Source of the DNA: Bacteroidales bacterium
GTDB lineage: Bacteria; Bacteroidota; Bacteroidia; Bacteroidales; UBA932
Direction of reading: 5' to 3'
Assembly (NCBI GenBank): GCA_004554455.1
Contig: SFMG01000001.1
Coordinates: 1 to 64,000 of the forward strand
Length of the DNA: 64,000 bases
Shown here: positions 1 to 8,265 of the stretch, one piece after another
How positions within the stretch are numbered: position 1 is the stretch's first letter
Layout of the letters: every line of letters begins with the position of its first letter
The notes under the pieces: generated by a model
Seen by the model: only the letters and a program-made list of their open reading frames with translations
The model's database searches: none
What the model was told of the DNA's origin: nothing
Position numbers and translations under genes: made by a program

Positions 1-1
1 C

Positions 2-298
2 ACCATATCATTCCTGTTGAACCTCTACCCTACCCATCATGAGGCGGATATATCAAAGATGATTGATACGGCCACAGCAAGAATTGCCGAGTATAAGGGG
101 AAATCAGTCAACCCTCTCAAGCGCCAGCGCAAGTATGCCGGACTTACCCAGAAGGAACTGGCCGAAAGATCCGGAGTTAAGGTCAGGATGATAAAGGCAT
201 ATGAGCAGGGCAATCAAGACATATCAAAAGCAGAGGCTAGGAGCGTCATTAAACTGGCAAGAGCCCTTAATTGTCTTCCAGAAGATCTTCTGTCATAG
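2..298 (+). CDS. XRE-family helix-turn-helix regulator, probably 5'-truncated by the window edge
   Basis: The C-terminal half is a classic Cro/C1-type HTH: the stretch GLTQKELAERSGVKVRMIKAY fits helices 2 and 3 (LTQ...LA..SGV....I..YE.G), followed by the usual LARALNCLPEDLL tail. Proteins with this domain bind operator DNA and often act as antitoxins or as regulators of mobile or defence genes. The frame is open to the left edge, so the true start may lie outside; internal starts are TTG at 17 and ATG at 59. The gene is visibly AT-richer than the core genes to the right. It lies upstream of a helicase-nuclease on the opposite strand. Its target is unknown. Confidence 0.7.
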   Translation, partial: TISFLLNLYPTHHEADISKMIDTATARIAEYKGKSVNPLKRQRKYAGLTQKELAERSGVKVRMIKAYEQGNQDISKAEARSVIKLARALNCLPEDLLS

Positions 299-404
299 AT
301 GATAGCTCGTCCGTAATAAGTATTCCAGGAGGCATCTTATAAGAGAACGTTAGGAGAGCGCTTCCTTGCCGAATACGACATTCCGGAATGAGATTCTCAC
401 GACT

Positions 405-441
405 AAAGCCATCGGATTTATAGGATTCCGGTGGCTTTTTT
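405..441 (+). terminator. Rho-independent terminator
   Basis: AAAGCCAtCGGA and TCCGgTGGCTTT form a stem with one mismatch, followed by a T-run. It separates the XRE gene from the convergent helicase gene. The preceding A-run could also let it work on the minus strand. Between 299 and 404 there is only a 23-codon open remnant ending in a stop at about 390; I cannot assign it. Confidence 0.7.
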
Positions 442-462
442 ACTTTGTTGTGGCCTTAATGT

Positions 463-3219
463 TTAACAAATCCTGACCGCATTCAGGGCATCCCTTACCT
501 TGTTCTCTTCATCGCTACCCCTTGTCGATAGACGGATAAGCGGAATACCATACTTCTTGAAAATGCCGTCCTTTTTCATATCCCGAGAATGTTGGACGCT
601 GCCTTCCCTGTGGTAGGCATATCCGTCGGTCTCGACGCCTAACACCGGTTTGTGCGTTACCCTGTCAATGATGAGGAAATCCACATGAGTCCCGTCGTGC
701 GAGACGTAGGCCTTCTCGTTGTCGTCCATAAGGGATGTGTCGCGAAATATCTCCCGCAGGGGAATATGACACACGACGCGATAAGAATCGAGATACGGCT
801 CGTTAAGAATAGAGGATATCATATCGTATGTCAAGTTCTCAGAATCAAATTCTGACACCCTCCTCTTGCCTCGCAACATCTCCAGACGCATCTCGGTGTA
901 CTGGCTGTACAGATAGTCGAAGATTGAACTGACCTTACTTTCGTTGACCGAGCAGTTGTTGTACGCCATATAGTCCAGGAGCGCCTGTATATTCCCCTGA
1001 CGCTCCTGAGGATTGCCGCTAACGACGAGGTGAAAGCGCTTCTTGGCTCTGGACACCGCAACATTGACCATATTGAGTTTGTCCGTGAAGTCGGATACCT
1101 GGTTATCAACGACACTGAGGATGATGGCGTCTTTCTCCCTTCCCTGATACTTGTGCACAGTGGCACACTCGATGCCGGGAATCTGTTTGTTAAACTCCTT
1201 CACCTGGTTCTTGTACGGGGTGATGATGCCGATGTCGGAGATGTCTTTGAGGCCGGGGAGTACCTCCTGCTTGATGACGTCTATCTCCCGCTGATTAAAG
1301 TGACCGACGGCGTGGTTACCTTCCACGGTCTTCGTGGCTGTCAGAACATCCTTCTCGCCGTTGTCCCGCGTCATCACCACGAGACGTCCGCCATAGAATT
1401 TCTGGTTGCAGAAACCGATGATGCGCGGATGACAGCGGTAATGCTCGCGGAGCAGTGTATGAGGCGCGTCCGCGATAGCTTCGCAGGCGGTATGGAGCAG
1501 GCTATGGTCAGCTGAGTTGAAATAGTCCGGGATATCCGACGATCGCCGGATCTCCTCGAGTTTCGCTTCCGCCTCCGCGGTCACGACGTTCGGCAATTGG
1601 AGGGCGTCGCCTACGATGACGGCATTCTTCGCACACAGCAGGGCGAGGAAGCCCGTCTCGAGAGAGACCTGCGACGCCTCGTCCATAATTACATAGTCGT
1701 AGAGCATATTCTCCGGAAGACATCTGATGCAGGAGAAGGTCGTGCTCAGTACGACGGGATATTGGGCCGTAAAGTCCTTTCCCCGGGAGAGTATGTCCCT
1801 ATCGAAGCGAAAGCGTTTGCGCCCGTTTCTATAACGCATTGACAGGGCTGCCTTGAATATCCTCAACGATTCGTCGGTAAGAGTTTTTGTAAGTTCATCT
1901 GCATTGAGGGATTCGAGTTGCCTGCGCACCTCCCCGTACTCCTCGTCAATCTCCAGGATGCGGTTGTGGTAATAGAGGGCGTGCAGTTCCCGCAGAAGAG
2001 GCGTGATGTCAGTGGCGTCAAAGTTGTTCTCGAGGCCCCAGCGACGACGGCACTGAAACTTGAGCCACCAAAGCTTCAGGCGGGTGAAGATGTTGCGTTT
2101 CCGGTTCAGAGAATCTTCGACCTGCTGCTGGAGATGAACCCATAACCAGAGCACCTTGTCGGAAGGTACCCTCTTTAACATCATAGTGTCGAGGTCTATG
2201 CCCTCATCCTGACAGAAGTGCTGCTTCTCAAGTTTGACGTCGTAGCGTTCCTGGCGGAGCACTGCCTCCCTCTCCTGAAGAGAATAGACCTTATCGAGTT
2301 CTCTTGATATTGTCCCGATGCTCGACCCAAGCCTACCGGAGCTATCGTTCACAAGACCCCACGAAGACACATCTTCGGGGATATCGGTCTGGTTTTCCAG
2401 AAAAACTTTCCAGTTCTCTTTGTTGCCAAGTTTGGCGACGATGAATCCGAAGCCGTGCTTCTCGAGCTTGTCGCTGACGTTGAGCACCGCAGAGTTGTTG
2501 TTAGAGACCATAAGAACGCTCTTGCCACGCGTGACGATATTCGCTATGATATTCAGGATGGTCTGCGTCTTTCCCGTGCCCGGAGGTCCCTGGATGATGC
2601 TCACCTGATTCGTGAACGCTCTCGTCACCGCCTCCTTCTGGCTGGCGTTGCAACCGTATGGGAATATGAGTGTGTCAGTTTTCGGAGAGCCGAAGGACCT
2701 GACGGCAGCATTCCTACCGTCAAGGAAACGGGCAGCAGCGGAGTCGCTCCGGATGAAGTCGATATTCTCATAGTAGTTCAGGAGGATGCTGTTATCAGCC
2801 TCCTCTTTCCTGAGATTACTGATATTCGCCACGTTCCTCAGGTACGAGAAAATATTGAATCCTAACTTATCCTTCAGGCAGTTGGATATGATGGCCAGAT
2901 TACTGAATATGTCTTCTCTCAGCGATCCGTCATTGTGCTGTATGCGCCAGTATCGTTCTCTGATGCCGCGGAAGAGCCACAACGCCTTTACATCTCGCAG
3001 GATGACATCGCCTCGGAGAATCAGGCAGTCGGAGATATCAACACTCTCGAAGTTTGATATGAATTCCACATCGCTGGCACTATGCGGATATCGCTTGCCC
3101 GGTGAAGAAATATATGTCACCCAGTACACGCCGTTCCCGCCACGCGCCAAAGGTTGCCGTACGCGAAGCGTTTCCGGTTTCCCTTTCAGGATGATCATTC
3201 TGGAAGTTGCGTCAATCAT
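463..3219 (-). CDS. SF1 (Upf1/DNA2-like) helicase with C-terminal restriction-endonuclease-like domain
   Basis: This 918-residue protein has all the main superfamily 1 helicase motifs: Walker A GPPGTGKT at residues 211-218, Walker B-type DEASQ, a GDALQLPNV segment, the arginine-finger region REHYRCHP, ATVHKYQGRE and NVAVSRAKKRFHL near the end of the motor. The last ~100 residues contain D-FLI-D, then GVETDGYAYH and a conserved Arg/Ser strand, as in the DUF2726/Vsr-like nuclease fold (D...E-x-D/K). Such helicase-nuclease fusions occur in defence islands and DNA repair; the role here is inferred. The N-terminal ~190 residues are not recognisable. Base composition is lower in GC than in the genes beyond 3.3 kb, which suggests acquisition. 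Confidence 0.85.
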   Translation of the reverse strand: MIDATSRMIILKGKPETLRVRQPLARGGNGVYWVTYISSPGKRYPHSASDVEFISNFESVDISDCLILRGDVILRDVKALWLFRGIRERYWRIQHNDGSLREDIFSNLAIISNCLKDKLGFNIFSYLRNVANISNLRKEEADNSILLNYYENIDFIRSDSAAARFLDGRNAAVRSFGSPKTDTLIFPYGCNASQKEAVTRAFTNQVSIIQGPPGTGKTQTILNIIANIVTRGKSVLMVSNNNSAVLNVSDKLEKHGFGFIVAKLGNKENWKVFLENQTDIPEDVSSWGLVNDSSGRLGSSIGTISRELDKVYSLQEREAVLRQERYDVKLEKQHFCQDEGIDLDTMMLKRVPSDKVLWLWVHLQQQVEDSLNRKRNIFTRLKLWWLKFQCRRRWGLENNFDATDITPLLRELHALYYHNRILEIDEEYGEVRRQLESLNADELTKTLTDESLRIFKAALSMRYRNGRKRFRFDRDILSRGKDFTAQYPVVLSTTFSCIRCLPENMLYDYVIMDEASQVSLETGFLALLCAKNAVIVGDALQLPNVVTAEAEAKLEEIRRSSDIPDYFNSADHSLLHTACEAIADAPHTLLREHYRCHPRIIGFCNQKFYGGRLVVMTRDNGEKDVLTATKTVEGNHAVGHFNQREIDVIKQEVLPGLKDISDIGIITPYKNQVKEFNKQIPGIECATVHKYQGREKDAIILSVVDNQVSDFTDKLNMVNVAVSRAKKRFHLVVSGNPQERQGNIQALLDYMAYNNCSVNESKVSSIFDYLYSQYTEMRLEMLRGKRRVSEFDSENLTYDMISSILNEPYLDSYRVVCHIPLREIFRDTSLMDDNEKAYVSHDGTHVDFLIIDRVTHKPVLGVETDGYAYHREGSVQHSRDMKKDGIFKKYGIPLIRLSTRGSDEENKVRDALNAVRIC

Positions 3220-3278
3220 GAATGTAAATGTATTCGTATTTTATCGTTTCCCAAAATCTTTCTTTCCACGCAAATCAC

Positions 3279-3286
3279 TACATTTG
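3279..3286 (+). promoter_or_regulatory. Bacteroidota -7 box (TACATTTG)
   Basis: It matches TAnnTTTG and ends only three bases before the ATG at 3289. If it is functional, transcription would begin at or just after that ATG, which favours the in-frame ATGs at 3301 or 3313 as the real start or implies a leaderless message. Confidence 0.45.
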
Positions 3287-3288
3287 TC

Positions 3289-4542
3289 ATGAAGGCGAAA
3301 ATGATTGAAGATATGAGAATATCACTTTACACCCTAACTTCATCGCTCCACGACAGAAGTGCCGTGGATTCCTTGTCCCGTGAATTCCTTTCATCCATAG
3401 AGACTGTACTCGGTTACGGGTTCGATTTCCGTGGCGATGACTTCTCCTCATACGGCAAGAACGACCTGGATGTCATCTTCATCCGGACCGGAGGCTCCGA
3501 AGGACTCTTCAGGGAGGTCTTCCCTACCCTGTCCGGCAACATCCTGCTTCTGACCTCGGGCAAGAGCAACTCTCTGGCGGCATCTCTGGAGATTCTCTCC
3601 TTCCTCAATCAGAACGGGCGCAGGGGCGAAGTCCTGCACGGCAGCGCGCAGTATATCGCAGGAAGGCTTGACACCCTGGCCAAGGTCTCACGGGCAAAAA
3701 GAAGCCTTGACGGGCAGAAGCTCGGCATCATAGGCAAACCATCGGACTGGCTCATCGCAAGCCAGCCGGACAAGACGGCAGTTGCAGAGAAACTGGGAAT
3801 AGAACTTCTGGATATAGATATTAGGAAACTCATAGAGCTGTCTGGGAAGACCTGCGGCACTCCCCTGCCGGAACCGGCTTCAGCGATTATAGAAGGTCTC
3901 CGGAAAGATGCTCCTGCCGCGGTCAGGAAGTACGTCGAAGGAGCGATAGGAATATATTCAGCACTCCGGGAGACAGTCAGCAGATACGGCCTCTCGGGAC
4001 TGACCATACGCTGTTTCGACCTTCTTGACACTCTTGGAAATACAGGCTGCCTTGCACTCGCCCTTCTCAATGCCGAGGGTATCCCTTCCGCCTGCGAGGG
4101 TGATGTCCCGGCGTTGCTCTCGATGGTTATCGGCAATGCCCTCACCGGACGCAGCGGCTTTCAGGCAAACCCGTCACAGATCGACCCTGTTTCCGGAACA
4201 ATGCTGCTCGCGCACTGCACCGTGCCGTTCAATATGGTCGAGAGGTACTCCTACGACACGCATTTCGAGTCGGGAATAGGCGTGGCCATTCACGGGGAAC
4301 TGGCCAAGGGCGATGTCACGCTTTTCAAGACATCGGCAGACCTCGGCCGTGTGTTCTGTGAGGAGGCGGAACTGCTGGAGAACCAGTACGGGCGGGATCT
4401 CTGCCGAACTCAGGTTCTTCTTCAGATGAAAAAACCTGAAGTTCTTTCTGAATACTTCCTCCGGAACCCTATCGGCAACCACCATATCGTATTCAGCGGC
4501 TCGCACAAGGCCCTGTTCGAAGCGTTCATGCGCGAAATCTAA
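3289..4542 (+). CDS. L-fucose/L-arabinose isomerase-like protein
   Basis: About 417 residues. The overall organisation resembles the fucose-isomerase-like family (COG2407): an N-terminal Rossmann-like half with a KLGIIGKPSDWLIAS strand-loop, and a C-terminal half with conserved Cys/Glu/His positions such as AEGIPSACEGDVPALLS and LLAHCTVPFNM. Members isomerise aldoses to ketoses or are uncharacterised relatives; the substrate cannot be told here. The frame is open further upstream to 3154, overlapping the helicase start, but residues before the ATG at 3289 look non-coding. ATG 3301 is an alternative start. It stands alone, with no sugar kinase or transporter next to it. Confidence 0.75.
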   Translation: MKAKMIEDMRISLYTLTSSLHDRSAVDSLSREFLSSIETVLGYGFDFRGDDFSSYGKNDLDVIFIRTGGSEGLFREVFPTLSGNILLLTSGKSNSLAASLEILSFLNQNGRRGEVLHGSAQYIAGRLDTLAKVSRAKRSLDGQKLGIIGKPSDWLIASQPDKTAVAEKLGIELLDIDIRKLIELSGKTCGTPLPEPASAIIEGLRKDAPAAVRKYVEGAIGIYSALRETVSRYGLSGLTIRCFDLLDTLGNTGCLALALLNAEGIPSACEGDVPALLSMVIGNALTGRSGFQANPSQIDPVSGTMLLAHCTVPFNMVERYSYDTHFESGIGVAIHGELAKGDVTLFKTSADLGRVFCEEAELLENQYGRDLCRTQVLLQMKKPEVLSEYFLRNPIGNHHIVFSGSHKALFEAFMREI

Positions 4543-4754
4543 TTCTCATCAGGACATTCAGATACACAGACGGATATCTAACCTGAACCATCAAATCAGA
4601 CTCACCATAAACACTGGCAGCATCAGCACATCCTGATCCTTGGCCAATTCTTCCTCAGTCTGCCTCCGCGGTCCCCTCCGCGGCATGCGTTTGAATCTAT
4701 AGCAACTATCGGAAGAAACATACGCCGGTGCTTTTCTGCGCTGACGGGGCGATA

Positions 4755-4762
4755 TACCTTTG
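4755..4762 (+). promoter_or_regulatory. Bacteroidota -7 box (TACCTTTG) upstream of small membrane protein
   Basis: It fits TAnnTTTG and lies 38 bases before the ATG at 4801. The rest of the gap 4543-4750 shows only a short CCGCGG/CCGCGG dyad near 4670. Confidence 0.5.
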
Positions 4763-4800
4763 CAGCCGAAAAAATAAAGGAACTATTAAAGAAAAAAGCT

Positions 4801-5001
4801 ATGAAACTATTTCTCATTTTCAGCGCAATCGTTGCACTAGCATTCATTCTCAGAGTGGTTGACGTATTTACCAGCAGACGCAAGATCAAGAGCCTTGGCG
4901 CAAACTCGAACAATGCTTCCAAGGATATACCGAGAGTTGACGTAACCGATCCGGAGGACCTGAAGAGGGCGCTCGACTACTACAGGGATATGCTTGACTA
5001 A
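4801..5001 (+). CDS. Small single-pass membrane protein, unknown
   Basis: 66 residues: residues 3-20 form one hydrophobic helix (LFLIFSAIVALAFILRVVDV), then a basic SRRK segment and a charged tail ending in DPEDLKRALDYYRDML. The tail looks like an amphipathic helix facing the cytoplasm. The start is preceded by an A-rich leader and a -7 box. It stops 45 bases before the LysR gene. I do not recognise the family. The balanced composition and the promoter support a real gene, but no function can be assigned. Confidence 0.55.
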   Translation: MKLFLIFSAIVALAFILRVVDVFTSRRKIKSLGANSNNASKDIPRVDVTDPEDLKRALDYYRDMLD

Positions 5002-5010
5002 GTAATTTAT

Positions 5011-5018
5011 TATATTTG
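5011..5018 (+). promoter_or_regulatory. Bacteroidota -7 box (TATATTTG) for the LysR gene
   Basis: It is a perfect TAnnTTTG match 28 bases upstream of the ATG at 5046. It favours that ATG over the in-frame ATG at 5016, which would overlap the box. Confidence 0.6.
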
Positions 5019-5045
5019 CCACGGAATCTGCCACGGACAAATCCT

Positions 5046-5951
5046 ATGGAACTAAGGCAACTGAAATATTTCGTCAGGACGGCCGAAACGCTGAATTTCT
5101 CGGAAGCGGCAAGGAGTCTCTATATCACCCAGAGCACCCTGTCCCAGCAGATAAAGACGCTGGAGGATGAACTGGGCAGCCCGCTGTTCATACGTGATTC
5201 GCACAACGTGACGCTCACGGAATGCGGAGAGAGGATGCTTCCGCTGGCGAAACAGACCCTGATGGATGCGGAAAACTGCAAATCGCAGATCAGGGACCTT
5301 CAGGAGATTGTCACGGGAACCCTGAATATCGGAGCTACGTTTTCATTCAGCCCGATACTCAAGGAGACAATAAAGAAATTCACAGCCGAATATCCGGGAG
5401 TGAGACTCAACATCACGAACCGTTCGATGGAAGAGCTGATGGAAATGCTCCGGCGGAGAGAGGTGGATTTCGTGCTGGCATTCAAGCCGAACGTGCCCTA
5501 TGACGACGTCATCGAGTCCTACGTGCTGTTCGAGGACCGGCTCTCCGTCATAATGAGGAAGGGACATCCCCTTGCCGAATGCAGCTCCCTGGGCGTGGAC
5601 GATTTGAAGAAGCACAGGCTGGCCATACCGGCAAAGGGACTGCAGGCCAGGAATATGATAGACAAATATTTCAACTTTGTTGACGCCGGGTTCAACGTAT
5701 CCCTCGAAGTCAACGGAGTATATAGCCTGCTGGACGTGGTGGAGAACAGCAATCTGCTGACCATACTCTCCGACGCGACAATCAGGGACAGGCACGCGCT
5801 GAAAGCCATCGCGCTGGACGTGCCGGACAACGAGATGCAGGGATGCGTCCATATATTGAAAAACACATATCAGAAGCGCAGCGCGGAGGTCTTTGTCAAA
5901 ATGCTTCGCGAGTCCCTCGCTCTGATGGAACTGTCCGGAAAGTGGGCATAG
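5046..5951 (+). CDS. LysR-family transcriptional regulator
   Basis: 301 residues. The N-terminal winged HTH is unmistakable (MELRQLKYFVRTAETLNFSE, then AARSLYITQSTLSQQIKTLE). It is followed by the periplasmic-binding-protein-like effector domain from about residue 90 (GTLNIGATFSFSPILKETI). The architecture resembles the CysB/CynR group, which senses a small ligand and usually activates a neighbouring gene. The antiporter gene begins 14 bases downstream on the same strand, so the pair is probably one transcription unit rather than the usual divergent arrangement. The ligand is unknown. Confidence 0.93.
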   Translation: MELRQLKYFVRTAETLNFSEAARSLYITQSTLSQQIKTLEDELGSPLFIRDSHNVTLTECGERMLPLAKQTLMDAENCKSQIRDLQEIVTGTLNIGATFSFSPILKETIKKFTAEYPGVRLNITNRSMEELMEMLRRREVDFVLAFKPNVPYDDVIESYVLFEDRLSVIMRKGHPLAECSSLGVDDLKKHRLAIPAKGLQARNMIDKYFNFVDAGFNVSLEVNGVYSLLDVVENSNLLTILSDATIRDRHALKAIALDVPDNEMQGCVHILKNTYQKRSAEVFVKMLRESLALMELSGKWA

Positions 5952-5965
5952 ACTGAATCACTACT

Positions 5966-7444
5966 ATGGAATTTCTGAAATCACTTTTTGACGGCACTCA
6001 GGCGTGGAGCGGAGGTGTCGCCCACTCGATACTGGTGCTGGCGCTGGTAATCGCGATTGGCAAGGTACTGGGAAAATATAAAATCAAGGGCATATCGCTG
6101 GGAGTGACCTGGGTGCTGTTCACAGGCATACTCTTCAGTCATTTCAATATGACCCTCAATGCCGACCTGCTGCACTTTATGAAAGAGTTCGGCCTGATTC
6201 TCTTCGTTTACAGCATCGGCCTTCAGGTCGGTCCAGGTTTCTTTTCCAGTTTCAAGGCCGGAGGTGTCAAGCTGAACCTGCTGGCCGTACTGGTCTGCGT
6301 GCTGGGAGCTGCGACTGCCATTGCGCTCCACTTCGTCACGGGTACGGAGATGACCACAATGACTGGCATAATGTCGGGTGCCGTTACAAACACCCCAGGT
6401 CTCGGTGCGGCACAGACGGCATATTCCGATATGTTCGGAAGCAATTCGCCTGACATTGCCCTCGGATATGCAGTCGCCTACCCTCTCGGCGTGGTAGGAG
6501 CGATATTGTCCTTCATATTGATAAGAAAACTGTTCTACCGCAACGGTCCCGTCCTGCAGACGGTCGAGAAGGGCACGGGAAACGACAGCCGCCGGGAGGA
6601 GAAGGAGGCCGAGGCCGCAATTATCAGCAAGCATTCCGAAGCCGCTACTACCAAGTTCATTTCCAGGAGGATACTGATCAGCAAACGCAGTCTGAACGGA
6701 AGGACGCTGGAGGATCTGAAGTTCGAGGAGATACTCGGCGCTTCCATTACCCGCGTCCGCAGGGCTGGTCTGGACCTCAGGGCTACACCCGGCCTGCGTC
6801 TCCAGTACGGGGATCTCGTGACGGTGGTCGGCAGCCGCGAGTCCGTTGCTTCGATGGAGAAGGTGCTGGGCAATTCCATGAGGCGCCTCGACGAGCCTAA
6901 CCTGGTTCCCATCTTCTTCGGGATTGCCTTGGGAGTCATTCTGGGCAGTATTCCCATTGCCTTCCCAGGTATGCCTCAGGCCGTGAAGCTGGGTCTTGCC
7001 GGCGGACCGCTCATCGTCAGCATACTCATCTCGTATTTCGGACCGAGAATCAATATAATCACCTATACGACCCCAAGCGCCAATCTGATGCTCAGGGAGA
7101 CCGGCATCTGTCTCTTTCTCGCCTGCGTGGGCCTCGAAGCCGGCAGCAATTTCGTGGATACTATCGTTAACAAGGGCGGATATATATGGATTGCCTTCGG
7201 CGCGCTGATAACTATGCTTCCTTTGCTGATATGCGGCCTGATAGGCCGTTTCGGCATGAAGCTGAACTATCTCACCCTTGTCGGCGTTCTGTCCGGTTCC
7301 ACCACCAATCCTCCGGCCCTCGCCTATTCGAATGATATCGACAAGAACAGCGATGAGGCCTCGGTCGGATATGCTACCGTTTACCCTCTTACAATGTTCC
7401 TGCGCGTTCTCATCGCCCAGATGATGATTCTGTTCCTCTGCTGA
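5966..7444 (+). CDS. AspT/YidE/YbjL-family antiporter with RCK-C domain
   Basis: 492 residues. Two homologous membrane halves each contain the family signature: SGAVTNTPGLGAAQ in the first half and SGSTTNPPALAYSND in the second. Between them (about residues 225-300) is one cytoplasmic TrkA-C/RCK-C domain (SLNGRTLEDLKFEE, QYGDLVTVVG). The founding member AspT exchanges aspartate for alanine; YidE and YbjL relatives are mostly of unknown substrate. Relatives usually have two TrkA-C domains and about 550 residues, so this one is compact. It is probably co-transcribed with the preceding LysR gene. Confidence 0.88.
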   Translation: MEFLKSLFDGTQAWSGGVAHSILVLALVIAIGKVLGKYKIKGISLGVTWVLFTGILFSHFNMTLNADLLHFMKEFGLILFVYSIGLQVGPGFFSSFKAGGVKLNLLAVLVCVLGAATAIALHFVTGTEMTTMTGIMSGAVTNTPGLGAAQTAYSDMFGSNSPDIALGYAVAYPLGVVGAILSFILIRKLFYRNGPVLQTVEKGTGNDSRREEKEAEAAIISKHSEAATTKFISRRILISKRSLNGRTLEDLKFEEILGASITRVRRAGLDLRATPGLRLQYGDLVTVVGSRESVASMEKVLGNSMRRLDEPNLVPIFFGIALGVILGSIPIAFPGMPQAVKLGLAGGPLIVSILISYFGPRINIITYTTPSANLMLRETGICLFLACVGLEAGSNFVDTIVNKGGYIWIAFGALITMLPLLICGLIGRFGMKLNYLTLVGVLSGSTTNPPALAYSNDIDKNSDEASVGYATVYPLTMFLRVLIAQMMILFLC

Positions 7445-7488
7445 GCCCGTTTCAGGGGATATCAGAATCGGACGCGGACCGTTGTTGC

Positions 7489-7561
7489 GGTAGGGACAGG
7501 ATACCACTCCGGCGGCTTTTTACTTAGGATTATGCCGCCTTCATGGCATCCTGTCCCTACC
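7489..7561. repeat. Long hairpin element, copy 1
   Basis: Outer arms GGTAGGGACAGGAT and ATCCTGTCCCTACC are perfectly complementary, and pairing continues through CCA/TGG. After a small internal loop, GGCGGC pairs with GCCGCC around a T-rich loop. Pairing at the base (TA/TA) differs from copy 2 but is kept. Confidence 0.85.
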
Positions 7562-7642
7562 TGCGCCCCACGGCTATGCTGCAGGCGGGCCATTCTTCTT
7601 TGCGACAACGAAGAATAGAGTCGGACGCGGACCGTTGTTTCA

Positions 7643-7713
7643 GCAGGGACAGGATACCACTCCGGCGGCTTTTTACTTAGGTTTATGCCGCCTTCGTGGC
7701 ATCCTGTCCCTGC
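7643..7713. repeat. Long hairpin element, copy 2
   Basis: It has the same core as copy 1 with basal arms GCAGGGACAGGAT and ATCCTGTCCCTGC. The change TA to CA on the left is matched by TA to TG on the right, a compensatory change that keeps the stem. Confidence 0.85.
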
Positions 7714-7918
7714 CTGCAGCCCACGACTATGCTGCAGGCGGGCCGTTCCTCTTTGCCGCTACGAAAATTAGATTCGGACGCGGAAGGCCGTTGTCTCGAC
7801 GGTCATAGCAGGCGAGCCGTTCTTCTTTGCAGCTACGAAAATTAGAATCGGACGCGGAAGTCCGTTGTCGCGACGGTCGTAGCTGGCGGGCCATTCTTAA
7901 ACGCCACGACGATGATGC

Positions 7919-8178
7919 TGCATCGATTCTCAAGTCTGAGCTTGAAATCAAGAATCAATGCACGCAAGAGGACTTAAACGGGGAAAAGCTTGCATCGATT
8001 CCCAAGTCTGGCCCTGAAACCAAGAATCGATGCACGCAAGATGGTGTAAACAGGCAAAACCCTGCATCGATTCGCAAGTCTGACCCTGAAATCAAGAATC
8101 GATGCATGAAAGAGGGGGTAAACCGGGAAAAGCTTGCATCGATTCGCAAGTCTGGCCCTGAAATCAAGAATCGATGCA
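7919..8178. repeat. 72-bp tandem array of four 44-bp dyads
   Basis: Dyads lie at 7919-7962, 7991-8034, 8063-8106 and 8135-8178, a period of exactly 72 bp. Each begins TGCATCGATTC and ends GAATCGATGCA (one mismatch in the first copy, GAATCAATGCA), enclosing a 22-bp loop with CAAGTCTG. The 28-bp spacers are related but more divergent. Open frames cross the array on both strands because 72 is a multiple of three. Differences between units fall mostly on second positions of the plus frame, which are first positions of the minus frame, so a protein product is unlikely. Confidence 0.9.
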
Positions 8179-8265
8179 TGCAGCAGGCTATCTTCAGCAC
8201 GCGTTCATTAGATGAGTCGCTCTGGAGGTATGTCGGAGGTAATTTGCATCAACGCTAGTTCGGCA

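Larger units (their letters stand above)
7468..7905. repeat. Four-unit tandem array starting with TCGGACGCGGA, two units carrying a long hairpin
   Basis: Units begin at 7468, 7621, 7774 and 7848. The first two are 153 bp each. The third is 74 bp and the fourth similar until it decays near 7905. All share TCGGACGCGGA-(AG)-CCGTTGT at the left and GGCG(A/G)GCC(A/G)TTC(C/T)T at the right. The first two differ from the last two by an extra ~75-80 bp hairpin in the middle, so the short units look like empty sites. There is no protein-coding gene in 7445-8484. Confidence 0.9.

Noticed and set aside
299..404. Toxin partner for the XRE gene
   Set aside because: Only a 23-codon open stretch after two stops; too short to call a gene or a pseudogene.
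5981..7507. 508-codon minus-strand frame opposite the antiporter
   Set aside because: Composition is Gln/His/Arg/Glu-rich without domains, a shadow of the AspT-like gene.
7919..8178. CRISPR array
   Set aside because: The repeat is a 44-bp dyad with variable loop, spacers are related to each other rather than unique, there are only four units and no cas genes in the window.
7827..8258. Repeat protein on the plus strand (143 codons) or minus strand (7955-8200)
   Set aside because: Both frames exist only because the period is a multiple of three; unit differences are at replacement positions in both frames.
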